A stretch of 24,900 nt of DNA from an uncultured Porphyromonadaceae bacterium (GCA_900550395.1 URSD01000036.1:1-24900); one strand, 5' to 3'; shown: positions 15,588 through 23,031, counted from the first letter of the stretch. The notes: a model not told the origin generated them from the letters alone. Program-made: numbers and translations.

Positions 15588-16363
15588 AAGCGATAGTCTT
15601 TGCTGCCGGCCTCGGCACGCGTCTCGGCGATTTCACCCGCGAGCACCCCAAGGCGCTGGTGGAGGTAGGTGGAATGCCTATGCTCGCCCGCGTGCTGCAT
15701 AAGCTGAGGGATGCCGGGGTAGGTGAGGCGGTGGTCAACGTCCATCACTTCGCCGGACAGATAATCGACTATCTCAACGACAACCCTGTCCCGGGTCTGG
15801 ACGTGCATGTCAGCGTCGAGAGCGAACTGCTGCTCGAGACCGGCGGCGGCATACTCGCGGCGCTTCCTCTGCTCGGCGACCTTGACGAACCGCTTCTGCT
15901 GCATAATTCCGACATACTCACCGACTTCCCCCTCGACGAAATGCTGTCGCGGCATGTGGCATCGGAGGCTGAAGCCACACTGCTTGTGGCCGAACGCCGC
16001 ACGCAGCGCTACCTCCTTTTCGACGGTCAGTCAGAACTCATGCAGGGCTGGACCAACATAGCCACGGGTCAGGTGCGCCCTGACGGCCTCACCGTGCGCG
16101 ACACGATGAAGATGCGCGCCTTCGGCGGCGTACACATCATGTCGCCCCGCCTCCTGCCAGCCCTTCGGGCATACAACGACCGCCTGCTCGCATCCGGCAC
16201 CACCGCCGACACCCGCGGCATCTGCCGCTTCTCCGTCATGGATTTCTACATCGACTCGTGCGCCTACCATCCCTTCGCCGCCTACGAACCCTCACGCCCC
16301 TACCGCTGGTGCGACATAGGCAAGCCCGACAGCCTCGCCGCCGCCCGTTCCCTCTTCTCCTGA
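15584..16363 (+). CDS. Sugar-1-phosphate nucleotidyltransferase, MurU-like
   Basis: This 259-residue nucleotidyltransferase has the signature KAIVFAAGLGTRLGDFTREHPKAL (2-25: GxGTR, then PKxL with the catalytic Lys23). ETGGGI and HNSDILTDFP supply the sugar and metal (Asp) contacts. In the MurU pathway the enzyme converts MurNAc-1-phosphate with UTP to UDP-MurNAc, bypassing de novo synthesis. Pairing with the upstream AmgK-like kinase (ATGA overlap) supports this, but other sugar-1-phosphates cannot be excluded. I chose ATG 15584 because the motif begins immediately after it; the frame upstream is out-of-frame kinase sequence. Confidence 0.82.
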   Translation: MKAIVFAAGLGTRLGDFTREHPKALVEVGGMPMLARVLHKLRDAGVGEAVVNVHHFAGQIIDYLNDNPVPGLDVHVSVESELLLETGGGILAALPLLGDLDEPLLLHNSDILTDFPLDEMLSRHVASEAEATLLVAERRTQRYLLFDGQSELMQGWTNIATGQVRPDGLTVRDTMKMRAFGGVHIMSPRLLPALRAYNDRLLASGTTADTRGICRFSVMDFYIDSCAYHPFAAYEPSRPYRWCDIGKPDSLAAARSLFS

Positions 16364-16370
16364 CAAGCCC

Positions 16371-16412
16371 CGCATCCCCTTCTTACCTATACCCTCTCAA
16401 CTATCAACTAAT
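16371..16412 (+). repeat. Left copy of ~41-bp direct repeat with heptad tail
   Basis: This segment aligns with 16929-16969 with few differences. It ends in the identical 19-mer ctctcaactatcaactaat, which is built of degenerate 7-base units (ctctcaa, ctatcaa, ctaatga). It lies just after the murU-like stop codon. Confidence 0.75.
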
Positions 16413-16524
16413 GAAAGAAAGCGCGGGACGCGCGAATCCATGATTAACCACGCGTGGAGCGCAGCGTAACGCGTGGCAGATAATCTCCCCCGGCTGTAAA
16501 CCACGGAGTGGTGGGCTATATCCC

Positions 16525-16535
16525 CTCTCAACTAT
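16525..16535 (+). repeat. Partial internal copy of the heptad repeat
   Basis: ctctcaactat matches the first 11 bases of the 19-mer found in both flanking repeats. Confidence 0.5.
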
Positions 16536-16660
16536 ACCTAAACCTGCTTGGGAAGCCCGCGGAGCGCGGCGGGCCGTTTTCAGTCCACCCGCTTCACTGG
16601 CTTCAGATGTCCATCTCCTTTTAGAATGCCCCCTACCTCTACAAGAACTCCCCGTTTGTA

Positions 16661-16682
16661 GGGACGCACGGTTCGTGCGCCC
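16661..16682. repeat. Hairpin: 9-bp stem with one bulge, loop gtt
   Basis: ggg-a-cgcacg pairs with cgtgcg-ccc around gtt, with one bulged A. It resembles intergenic REP-like palindromes but has no identified family. Confidence 0.6.
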
Positions 16683-16762
16683 GAGAGATAATGTATTGTA
16701 TATAAGACACATATGCACATTTTGCCGCCCTCGAGTCCTCGAAGAGGACGTGTCCGTGGTTA

Positions 16763-16798
16763 ACCTCAGGATAAGCGGCGCAGCCGCGTTCCTGAGGT
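16763..16798. repeat. Two-part hairpin, outer 8 bp and inner 5 bp
   Basis: The outer stem pairs acctcagg (16763-16770) with cctgaggt (16791-16798). The inner stem pairs gcggc (16775-16779) with gccgc (16783-16787) around loop gca. It is the largest structure of the array. Confidence 0.75.
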
Positions 16799-16817
16799 AA
16801 GAACACCCCCCGAAGTG

Positions 16818-16836
16818 GCAAGTTCGGAGAACTTGC
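16818..16836. repeat. Perfect 8-bp hairpin with gga triloop
   Basis: gcaagttc (16818-16825) and gaacttgc (16829-16836) flank gga. This is the cleanest example of the stem-C(GNA)G-stem pattern. Confidence 0.8.
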
Positions 16837-16928
16837 GTCCGTGAAAATTCCAAATCGGCCCCTCGCCGCATAGCGGATTACATCACTCCACACTCCTAAC
16901 TGCGCGAAGCGCAACTGCGGCCGCAGGA

Positions 16929-16969
16929 CGCACCCCCTCTTACCTCTAAACTCTCAACTATCAACTAAT
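16929..16969 (+). repeat. Right copy of ~41-bp direct repeat with heptad tail
   Basis: It repeats 16371-16412 imperfectly and ends in the same ctctcaactatcaactaat. Here three heptads are clear (ctctaaa, ctctcaa, ctatcaa). It ends 3 bases before the stop codon of the convergent glycosyltransferase. Confidence 0.75.
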
Positions 16970-16971
16970 CC

Positions 16972-17922
16972 TCAGAATATCTCCTCCTCGATATTATATC
17001 TTGGCCGGTTCTTGACCTCGACGAATATCTTGCCGACGTATTCGCCAACGATGCCGATTGCCATCAGAATGAGGCTGCCGAGGAACCATACGGAGAGCAT
17101 CAGCGACGACCAACCCGACACGGTGTGGTGAGTCAGGTGTACGTACAGCACCCAGATGGCTACGACTATGTCCGCCAGCAGCAGCGTCATACCCACAAGG
17201 AATATGATGCGCATGGGTTTGGCCGTGAACGACGTAATGCCGTCAATCGCAAGCCCGAGCATCTTGCTCAGCGGATATTTGCTCTCTCCGGCGGTACGCT
17301 CCGTGCGGTCATATTCCACGATCGCCGAACGCAGTCCGATGTCGGGGAGTATGCCGCGCAGGAATATATTGGCCTCGCCGTACTCGCTGAGTATGTCGAG
17401 CGCACGGCGGCTCATGAGGCGATAATCGGCGTGATTGTACACCGTTTTCAGCCCCATGGCGTGCTGGAAGTGGTAGAATCCCTGGGCCGTGGCGCGTTTG
17501 AAGTGGCTGTCGGTTTCCCGTGACGCGCGCACACCGTAGACTATGTCGGTGCCGTCGCGGAACAGACGTATCATATCGCGCATCACCTCGGGATTGTCCT
17601 GGAGGTCGGCGTCGATGGTGATTGCCGCGTCGCAGCGTTCGCGCACGGTCATGAGGCCGGCGAGCAGCGCCGCCTGCTGACCGCGGTTGTGGGCCAGGGT
17701 GATTCCTTTCACTCTGGCATCCTTGGCATGCAGCTCCGCGATGATGTCGCGCGTGGAGTCACTGCTGCCGTCGTTGCTGCAAAGAATATAGCTGTCTGGC
17801 GCCGTCAGGCCGTCGGCTGTGAAATTGTCGAGCAATTCCAGCAGACGGCCGACGGTACCGGGAAGCACCTCCTGCTCGTTGTAGCAGGGGAGAACTATGG
17901 CTATGCGTGGCGCGGCAGCCAT
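16972..17922 (-). CDS. Polyisoprenyl-phosphate glycosyltransferase (GtrB/DPM-like, family 2)
   Basis: The 316-residue protein has a family 2 catalytic domain with IVLPCYNEQEVL (9-20), SNDGSSDST (49-57) and the DxD motif TIDADLQDN (102-110). HADYRLMSRRAL (164-175) is conserved in GtrB-type enzymes. Two membrane segments at about 237-262 and 271-294 precede a short charged tail. This is the layout of enzymes that transfer a hexose from a nucleotide sugar to undecaprenyl phosphate on the cytoplasmic face, supplying a lipid-linked donor for periplasmic glycosylation. The sugar is unknown. It starts 10 bases after proS, so it is probably in the same transcript. Confidence 0.87.
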   Translation of the reverse strand: MAAAPRIAIVLPCYNEQEVLPGTVGRLLELLDNFTADGLTAPDSYILCSNDGSSDSTRDIIAELHAKDARVKGITLAHNRGQQAALLAGLMTVRERCDAAITIDADLQDNPEVMRDMIRLFRDGTDIVYGVRASRETDSHFKRATAQGFYHFQHAMGLKTVYNHADYRLMSRRALDILSEYGEANIFLRGILPDIGLRSAIVEYDRTERTAGESKYPLSKMLGLAIDGITSFTAKPMRIIFLVGMTLLLADIVVAIWVLYVHLTHHTVSGWSSLMLSVWFLGSLILMAIGIVGEYVGKIFVEVKNRPRYNIEEEIF

Positions 17923-17932
17923 GTCGGTGGGG

Positions 17933-19414
17933 TCAATAGTTGCGGGCTATGATTACGCGGCGCGCGCTGGGCTTGCCGGTAACCATGCATACACCCGGCT
18001 CGTCGGGCTGATCCAGAGGGATACAGCGGATTGTGGCCTTTGTCTCTTCCTTGATGCGCTCCTCGGTCTCGGGTGTGCCGTCCCAGTGGCAGAGGAAGAA
18101 GCCGCCGCCCTCGATGCGCTCCTTGAATTCGTCGTAGCTGTCGCACACGTAGGTGCGCTCCTGACGCATCTTAAGTGCCTTGGCGTAGATGTTGTTCTGA
18201 ATGTCTTCGAGCAGACCGGCCACATGCTCGGCGATGCCTGCCAACGGCAGAACTTCCTTCTCCAGCGTGTCGCGGCGCATGAGTTCGATGGTGCCGTTCT
18301 CCAGGTCGCGCGCACCGAGTGCGAGACGCACGGGCACACCCTTCAGCTCGTAGTCTGCGAACTTGAAGCCCGGGCGACGGTTGTCGGCGTCGTCGTACTT
18401 CACGCTCACGCCGAGTTCCTTCAGGCGTTCCACGATGGGGTTCACGGCCTCCGTGATTGCGGCGAGCTGCTCCGGGCCTTTCGAGATGGGCACGATCACG
18501 CACTGGATGGGGGCGAGATGCGGCGGCAGCACGAGGCCGTTGTCGTCGCTGTGGGTCATTATGAGCGCGCCCATCAGGCGGGTGGATACGCCCCACGAGT
18601 TGGCCCATACGTATTCGGGCTTGTTTTCCTTGTTGACGAAGGTCACGTCAAAAGCTTTTGCGAAGTTCTGTCCCAGGTTGTGCGAGGTACCGCTTTGCAG
18701 AGCCTTGCCGTCCTGCATCATGGCCTCGATGGTGTAGGTGTTCAGCGCGCCGGCAAAACGCTCGTTGGCACTCTTGACGCCTACTATCACCGGCACGGCC
18801 ATATACTTCTCGCAGAAGTCCTTGTAGAGGTTGATCATCTGAACGGTGCGGGCTTGGCTTTCCTCGGCCGTGGCGTGGGCGCAGTGGCCTTCCTGCCAGA
18901 GGAATTCAGCCGTACGCAGGAACATGCGGGTGCGCATCTCCCAGCGCATCACGTTGGCCCACTGGTTGCACAGTATGGGCAGGTCGCGGTAGCTGTGTAT
19001 CCAGTTCTTGTAGGTGCCCCAGATGATGGTTTCCGACGTGGGACGTACTATCAGTTCCTCCTCCAGGCGCGCATCGGGATCTACGATGACGCCGTTGCCG
19101 TCGGGCGAGTTCTTGAGGCGGTAGTGGGTCACAACGGCGCACTCTTTGGCGAAGCCTTCCACGTGCTCGGCCTCGCGGCACAGGAATGATTTCGGTATCA
19201 GCAGGGGGAAGTACGCGTTCTGCACACCTGTTTCCTTGAACATTTTGTCGAGGCTCTGCTGCATCTTTTCCCATATGGCGTAGCCGTAGGGCTTGATTAC
19301 CATGCAGCCGCGCACGGCCGACTGTTCGGCCAGGTCGGCCTTGACTACGAGTTCGTTATACCACTGCGAGTAGTTCTCACTCCGTTTTGTGAGTCCTTTG
19401 AGTTCGATTGCCAT
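17933..19414 (-). CDS. proS: Prolyl-tRNA synthetase, type 3 (archaeal/eukaryotic-like)
   Basis: The enzyme charges tRNA(Pro) with proline. The 493-residue length and lack of an inserted editing domain mark the ProRS3 form. Class II motifs are visible: RPTSETIIWGTY, then motif 2 VMRWEMRTRMFLRTAEFLWQEGH, GTSHNLGQNFAKAFDV, and motif 3 around GVSTRLMGALIMTHSDDNG. A C-terminal anticodon-binding domain (IVPISKG...) and a final extension end in the terminal Tyr typical of this type (IIARNY). It has its own promoter; the 89-base leader is too short for a T-box and shows none. Confidence 0.96.
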   Translation of the reverse strand: MAIELKGLTKRSENYSQWYNELVVKADLAEQSAVRGCMVIKPYGYAIWEKMQQSLDKMFKETGVQNAYFPLLIPKSFLCREAEHVEGFAKECAVVTHYRLKNSPDGNGVIVDPDARLEEELIVRPTSETIIWGTYKNWIHSYRDLPILCNQWANVMRWEMRTRMFLRTAEFLWQEGHCAHATAEESQARTVQMINLYKDFCEKYMAVPVIVGVKSANERFAGALNTYTIEAMMQDGKALQSGTSHNLGQNFAKAFDVTFVNKENKPEYVWANSWGVSTRLMGALIMTHSDDNGLVLPPHLAPIQCVIVPISKGPEQLAAITEAVNPIVERLKELGVSVKYDDADNRRPGFKFADYELKGVPVRLALGARDLENGTIELMRRDTLEKEVLPLAGIAEHVAGLLEDIQNNIYAKALKMRQERTYVCDSYDEFKERIEGGGFFLCHWDGTPETEERIKEETKATIRCIPLDQPDEPGVCMVTGKPSARRVIIARNY

Positions 19415-19454
19415 TGTGTATGATCGGTTTTGTTGTTTCTTTTTAATTATTGTG

Positions 19455-19462
19455 CAAAATTA
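19455..19462 (-). promoter_or_regulatory. Bacteroidetes -7 promoter element for proS
   Basis: The minus strand reads TAATTTTG at 19462-19455, an exact consensus match 40 bases before the proS ATG. Confidence 0.6.
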
Positions 19463-19503
19463 CGCAATTTTTTCGGTACAAGCGTAATGCATAGAGAGAA
19501 AAG

Positions 19504-20937
19504 TCACAGCGCGGCCTCCGGTACGGCCTCCCGCGGGTGGCATTTGCGGTGCCACTTGCCACTCCACATGCGCCACAGAAAGATGAAGCCGCGGAACGTC
19601 AGCTCCACAGCCATCGCTATCCACACGCCGCGCAGGCCGAGGGTAGGGGCCAGTAGCGCCGCCACGGGAATGCGCACCAGCCAGATGCTGCCGAAGTTCA
19701 TGACGGCCGGAATCAGGGTGTCGCCTACGCCCACCATGGCGCCATAAGCCACTATCGACGCGGCATACATGGGCTCGGCCCAGGCCTCGATGCGCAGCAC
19801 CTCGGTGCCGAGCTCGCGTATGGACTCCACAGGTGTCATTATTCCCATCATCAGTGGCGCGCACACATACATTATGGCGCCCATGAGTGTCATGACGACC
19901 ATGCCCATGCCTACGCTGATGTAGCAGAAACTTTTTACCAGCTCGGGACGCTTCGCGCCGTAGCTCTGACCGGTCAGTGTCGTGGCGGCGTCGCCGATAC
20001 CGAAACCTGGCATATAGCAGAGACTTTCTGCCGTGACGGCAAATGCATTAGCCGCAATCGCCACCACACCGAGAGGGGCGACAATGACGGTGATTGTGAT
20101 CTGTGCGCCGCAGAATATCGCATGCTCCAGCGTCATCGGCACCGAAATGCGCACTGCTCTGTCCAGTACCTCGCGGGTGGGGCGGAAGCTGCCGCGGGGA
20201 CGCCCCTTGAGGCGAAGGTCGGGCTGGCGCACCAGCAGGTGCCACATCATCAGTGCCGCCGTCACGATTTCGGCGCACACAGTGCCCAGGGCCGCACCCA
20301 GTACGCCGAGTCCGGCGCCGGGCATCCATATCGTCGCATCGAATATCCCTATTTTTCGGGAGGGGAAAATAAGGAAGAAATTGAAGACCACATCCAGCAC
20401 GCACATCAGCACGTTCAGGAGACTCGGCACTTTCATGTTGCCGCTGCTTCGCAGGCATCCTCCGGCCAGATAGTTCATGGTGAGCAAGGGTAGTGCCGCA
20501 ATGAACACCGAGAAGTACAGCGACGCGTCGGCCACGACCTGCTCCTCGCCGCCGAGCCATACAGGAAGTTTGGGCGCAATGGCGAGGCCTGCGAGGGTGG
20601 CGCACAGCGAGAACAGCAGGCAGGACGTGATACCCTGTCTCACTACCGAACGCGCCTTGCTTTGCTCGCGGGCTCCGAGACGGTGGGCCACCTGTACGGA
20701 GAAACCCATCGTCACCATAGAGCATATGCCCCAGAAGAACCACAGCGACGAACTCATGAGGCCTACCGAGGCCGACGGGTCGGCGCCTAAGCGCCCCACC
20801 ATGCTCGCGTCGATATACTGCATGAGGATGCTCGAAAGCTGAGCCATGATGGCCGGCAACGACAGCTTGGCCGCGAGAGCGAGTTTGTCGCGCAGTCCCA
20901 GTCGGTCGCCGTTCTGTATCTGTGCTATCGAAGCCAT
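19504..20937 (-). CDS. MATE-family multidrug/cation efflux transporter
   Basis: This 477-residue inner-membrane protein has twelve predicted hydrophobic segments in two homologous halves. It opens with LALAAKLSLPAIMAQLSSILMQYIDASMVGRLG, the typical MATE first helix with its conserved Asp and GxLG turn. GIGDAATTLTGQSYGAKRPE in the second half is the repeat-2 equivalent (TxxGQxxGA). MATE pumps exchange Na+ or H+ for drugs or metabolites. ATG 20937 is used because the family alignment starts there; it overlaps the end of the aminotransferase gene by 13 bases. The substrate is unknown, but coupling to a PLP lyase gene suggests an amine or sulfur-containing product. Confidence 0.92.
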   Translation of the reverse strand: MASIAQIQNGDRLGLRDKLALAAKLSLPAIMAQLSSILMQYIDASMVGRLGADPSASVGLMSSSLWFFWGICSMVTMGFSVQVAHRLGAREQSKARSVVRQGITSCLLFSLCATLAGLAIAPKLPVWLGGEEQVVADASLYFSVFIAALPLLTMNYLAGGCLRSSGNMKVPSLLNVLMCVLDVVFNFFLIFPSRKIGIFDATIWMPGAGLGVLGAALGTVCAEIVTAALMMWHLLVRQPDLRLKGRPRGSFRPTREVLDRAVRISVPMTLEHAIFCGAQITITVIVAPLGVVAIAANAFAVTAESLCYMPGFGIGDAATTLTGQSYGAKRPELVKSFCYISVGMGMVVMTLMGAIMYVCAPLMMGIMTPVESIRELGTEVLRIEAWAEPMYAASIVAYGAMVGVGDTLIPAVMNFGSIWLVRIPVAALLAPTLGLRGVWIAMAVELTFRGFIFLWRMWSGKWHRKCHPREAVPEAAL

Positions 20938-22100
20938 TGTGCCGTTATGCCGTCGGCTATGCGTCGCAGTCCTTCGGCGAGAAGTCTGCGCGGACAGGCG
21001 AGGTTTACGCGTATGAATCCGTCGCAGCCGTACATGGCGCCGGCGTTGACCCATACGCCGTGGTTGCTTTTGAGGTATTCCTCAAGCCATTCGCCGGAGT
21101 GTCCGGTGGGCCTTATGTCAATCCATGCAAGGTATGTGGCTTCAAGCTTTGCGAAGGGTAGTTGCGGCAGATGCTCGCGCATGAAATCGCAGAAGTACAG
21201 ATGATTGCCATGTAGATATTCAAGCAGTGCTTCAAGCCACTCTGAGCCTTGCGTATAGGCGGCGATAAGTCCCTCGACGCCGAACGGATTCACATCACAC
21301 ACCTCGTTGATGTTTATCGCACGGTCGATAGCGGCGCGTGTCCGGCTGTCGGTTGAAATGATATTGGCAATCTGTAGGCCGGCTGTATTGAACGCCTTGC
21401 TCGGGGAGTTGCATACGACGGTGGGGCAGTCGCCGGCAACGGTGGCGAACGGCGTATAGCTGTAGCCCGGCATCGTGAGTTCGCAGTGGATTTCGTCGCT
21501 GACTACCGTCACGCCGTGGCGCCCGCAGATGTCGGCCACGCGGCGCAGTTCCTCGGCCGACCAGCAGCGGCCGGCAGGGTTGTGCGGATTGCAAAGCAGC
21601 AGCATGGTGTTGCGCTGGTCGGCTGCGAGCATCTCCAGCCTGTCGTAATCCATGCGGTAAGTGAATGTGCCGTCGGCGAAGTCATCCCGCAGCAGCGGAT
21701 TCTCCACGATGCTGCAACCGTTGTTGCGAATCGACGAGAAGAAGCAGTTGTAGACCGGCGTCTGCACTATCACGCCGTCGCCGTGGCGGCACAGCGCTTT
21801 GATGATGGCCGAGATGGCCGGCACGACGCCCGAGGTGTACTGTATCCATTCGCGCCGTATGTTCCAGCCGTGGCGGGTGGCGAACCAGTCGGTCACGGCA
21901 TCGTAATACGCCTCAGGTACTTTCACATAACCGAAGACGCCGTGCTCAACGCGACGCCGCAACGCCTCGATTATCGCCGGCGCAGTGCGAAAATCCATGT
22001 CGGCCACCCACAGCGGTATCACATCATCGGCCGTCGCCGAATCCCACTTGTAGGAACCGGTGCCGCGGCGCGACGGAGCGTTGTCGAAATCGAAAGTCAT
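20925..22100 (-). CDS. PatB/MalY-family PLP-dependent aminotransferase or cystathionine beta-lyase
   Basis: This 391-residue fold-type I PLP enzyme begins TFDFDNAPSRRGTGSYKWD, the family hallmark, followed by IPLWVADMDF. NPHNPAGR (171-178), SDEIHCEL (201-208) and CNSPSKAFNTAGL with the PLP lysine at 235 complete the active site. PatB/MalY enzymes cleave C-S bonds of cystathionine or cysteine conjugates, releasing pyruvate and ammonia, and MalY also represses the maltose system in E. coli. Start at ATG 22100 is fixed by the ATGA overlap with the upstream gene; a longer open frame reaches upstream but lacks homology. Beta-lyase activity is more likely than transamination. Confidence 0.9.
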   Translation of the reverse strand: MTFDFDNAPSRRGTGSYKWDSATADDVIPLWVADMDFRTAPAIIEALRRRVEHGVFGYVKVPEAYYDAVTDWFATRHGWNIRREWIQYTSGVVPAISAIIKALCRHGDGVIVQTPVYNCFFSSIRNNGCSIVENPLLRDDFADGTFTYRMDYDRLEMLAADQRNTMLLLCNPHNPAGRCWSAEELRRVADICGRHGVTVVSDEIHCELTMPGYSYTPFATVAGDCPTVVCNSPSKAFNTAGLQIANIISTDSRTRAAIDRAININEVCDVNPFGVEGLIAAYTQGSEWLEALLEYLHGNHLYFCDFMREHLPQLPFAKLEATYLAWIDIRPTGHSGEWLEEYLKSNHGVWVNAGAMYGCDGFIRVNLACPRRLLAEGLRRIADGITAQWLR

Positions 22101-22942
22101 AGATCGCTGATGATGCGGCAGTCGGCCGGCTCGCGGACAAACTCGTCGATATGTATGTCGCCCACGCTGTGGCAGTGTATCTCGCCCGTGCGCGGATTCG
22201 TTATGCTGACGATATGGCTGTGGATGTCGGCTCGTACGTCGCTGTCCTCGAAGCAGCGGTCGCAGTCGTCGGCCAGGGTGCAGTTCTCCATCACGAGTCC
22301 GGTGCAGTAGCACAGCGGCTGCGTACCGCTGATGCGGCAGCGCACCAGGCGCAGGTTGTGCGAGTGCCAGCCGAGGTATTCTCCGTTTATCTCGGAGTCG
22401 TAGATTGTCACGTTTTCCGTGTTCCAGAACGCGTCCTTGGTGTTTAGCACAGCGTTGTGTATCTCCACGTCGCGGCAATACTGGAACGAGTAGTTGCCGT
22501 TCTGCCGGTAGCCGTCGATGCGTATTCTCTCGCAGTGCATGAAGATATAGTCGGCGTTGTCCACCTCCACGTCGCGCAGACGGATGTCGGAGCAGTGCCA
22601 CATCGTTTCCTGTGCGTCGGGGATTCTGATTCGTTCCAGCGCAACGTCATGCATCTCGCGGAACATCTTCGGCGCATCTATCTGCGTGTCGGTCATGACA
22701 AGTCCGCGCGAATACCACAGCGCGGCACGGGCGCCCGGCGTGAACACACAGCGGTCGATGCGGAAACCGTCGGTGTGCCAGAACGGGTATTTGCCCTCGA
22801 AGCGGCAGTCCACGGCCTCGACGTTGCGGCAACACTTTATTGCCGATTCGCCTTCGTGTATTGTGACATTTTCCAGACGTATGTCGGAACTTCCGAACAG
22901 CGGACGCTCGCCTCCGAAGTCAGTATCTTTTATAAGTTTCAT
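22097..22942 (-). CDS. DUF3737 family protein, right-handed beta-helix
   Basis: The 281-residue protein matches the DUF3737 pattern: MKLIKDTDFGGERPLF, then repeated short strands such as DIRLENVTI, DGFRIDRCVF, DIRLRDVEV and DVEIHNAVL, each turning at about every 20 residues. Cys, His and Trp recur at ladder positions, for example WHTDGFRI, WHCSDIRL and MHCERIRI. This predicts a solenoid like pectate lyase or pentapeptide-type helices. No signal peptide is present, so it is cytoplasmic. Function is unknown for the family. ATG 22942 is chosen because upstream codons cover the promoter. It overlaps the PatB/MalY gene by ATGA. Confidence 0.85.
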   Translation of the reverse strand: MKLIKDTDFGGERPLFGSSDIRLENVTIHEGESAIKCCRNVEAVDCRFEGKYPFWHTDGFRIDRCVFTPGARAALWYSRGLVMTDTQIDAPKMFREMHDVALERIRIPDAQETMWHCSDIRLRDVEVDNADYIFMHCERIRIDGYRQNGNYSFQYCRDVEIHNAVLNTKDAFWNTENVTIYDSEINGEYLGWHSHNLRLVRCRISGTQPLCYCTGLVMENCTLADDCDRCFEDSDVRADIHSHIVSITNPRTGEIHCHSVGDIHIDEFVREPADCRIISDL

Positions 22943-22962
22943 AAATTTTGAATTTGCGTATG

Positions 22963-22970
22963 CAAAATTA
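22963..22970 (-). promoter_or_regulatory. Bacteroidetes -7 promoter element for the DUF3737 operon
   Basis: The minus strand reads TAATTTTG at 22970-22963, an exact match 20 bases before the start codon at 22942. Confidence 0.6.
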
Positions 22971-22992
22971 GCAATAATCCCGCAAATTTCGC

Positions 22993-23000
22993 TACCTTTG
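22993..23000 (+). promoter_or_regulatory. Bacteroidetes -7 promoter element for fumarase
   Basis: TACCTTTG is an exact TAnnTTTG match 31 bases before the fumarase ATG. It is back to back with the DUF3737 promoter in an 89-base divergent gap, so the two polymerases' footprints should overlap. Confidence 0.65.
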
Positions 23001-23031
23001 CACCAAGAACATCCTACAAAAACATATAGCA

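Larger units (their letters stand above)
16421..16926. repeat. Array of short stable hairpins, mostly with C(GNA)G triloops
   Basis: The convergent gap of about 600 bases has no credible gene but holds many short perfect inverted repeats. Stems and loops: GCGCG/gga (16421-16433); CCACGCG with loop of 15 (16448-16476); ACCAC/gga (16500-16512); GCCCGC with loop ggagcgcg (16555-16574); CGCACG/gtt (16665-16679); GTCCTC/gaa (16735-16749); a two-part hairpin (16763-16798) with inner GCGGC/gca; GCAAGTTC/gga (16818-16836); CCGC/ata (16866-16876); TGCGC/gaa (16901-16913); and the palindrome ctgcggccgcag (16915-16926). The stems are unrelated, while most loops are GNA closed by C-G, the motif of exceptionally stable DNA mini-hairpins. 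No T-tracts follow, so these are not classical terminators. Confidence 0.8.

Noticed and set aside
16404..16871. Open frame of 155 codons inside the hairpin array
   Set aside because: It runs through many inverted repeats, has low-complexity Arg-rich composition and shows no recognisable domain, so it is a chance frame.
16421..16926. Rho-independent terminators for the convergent genes
   Set aside because: None of the hairpins is followed by a proper T-tract on either strand. A weak tttt after 16576 is not enough.
16371..16969. CRISPR array
   Set aside because: The stems differ from one another and there is no regular repeat-spacer spacing. Only two long repeat copies exist, and no cas gene is present.
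19415..19503. T-box riboswitch upstream of proS
   Set aside because: The gap is only 89 bases, contains the promoter, and shows neither the T-box sequence nor a terminator/antiterminator pair.
22101..22601. N-terminal extension of the PatB/MalY protein
   Set aside because: The open frame upstream of 22100 is out-of-frame DUF3737 coding sequence. The ATGA overlap gives a natural start.
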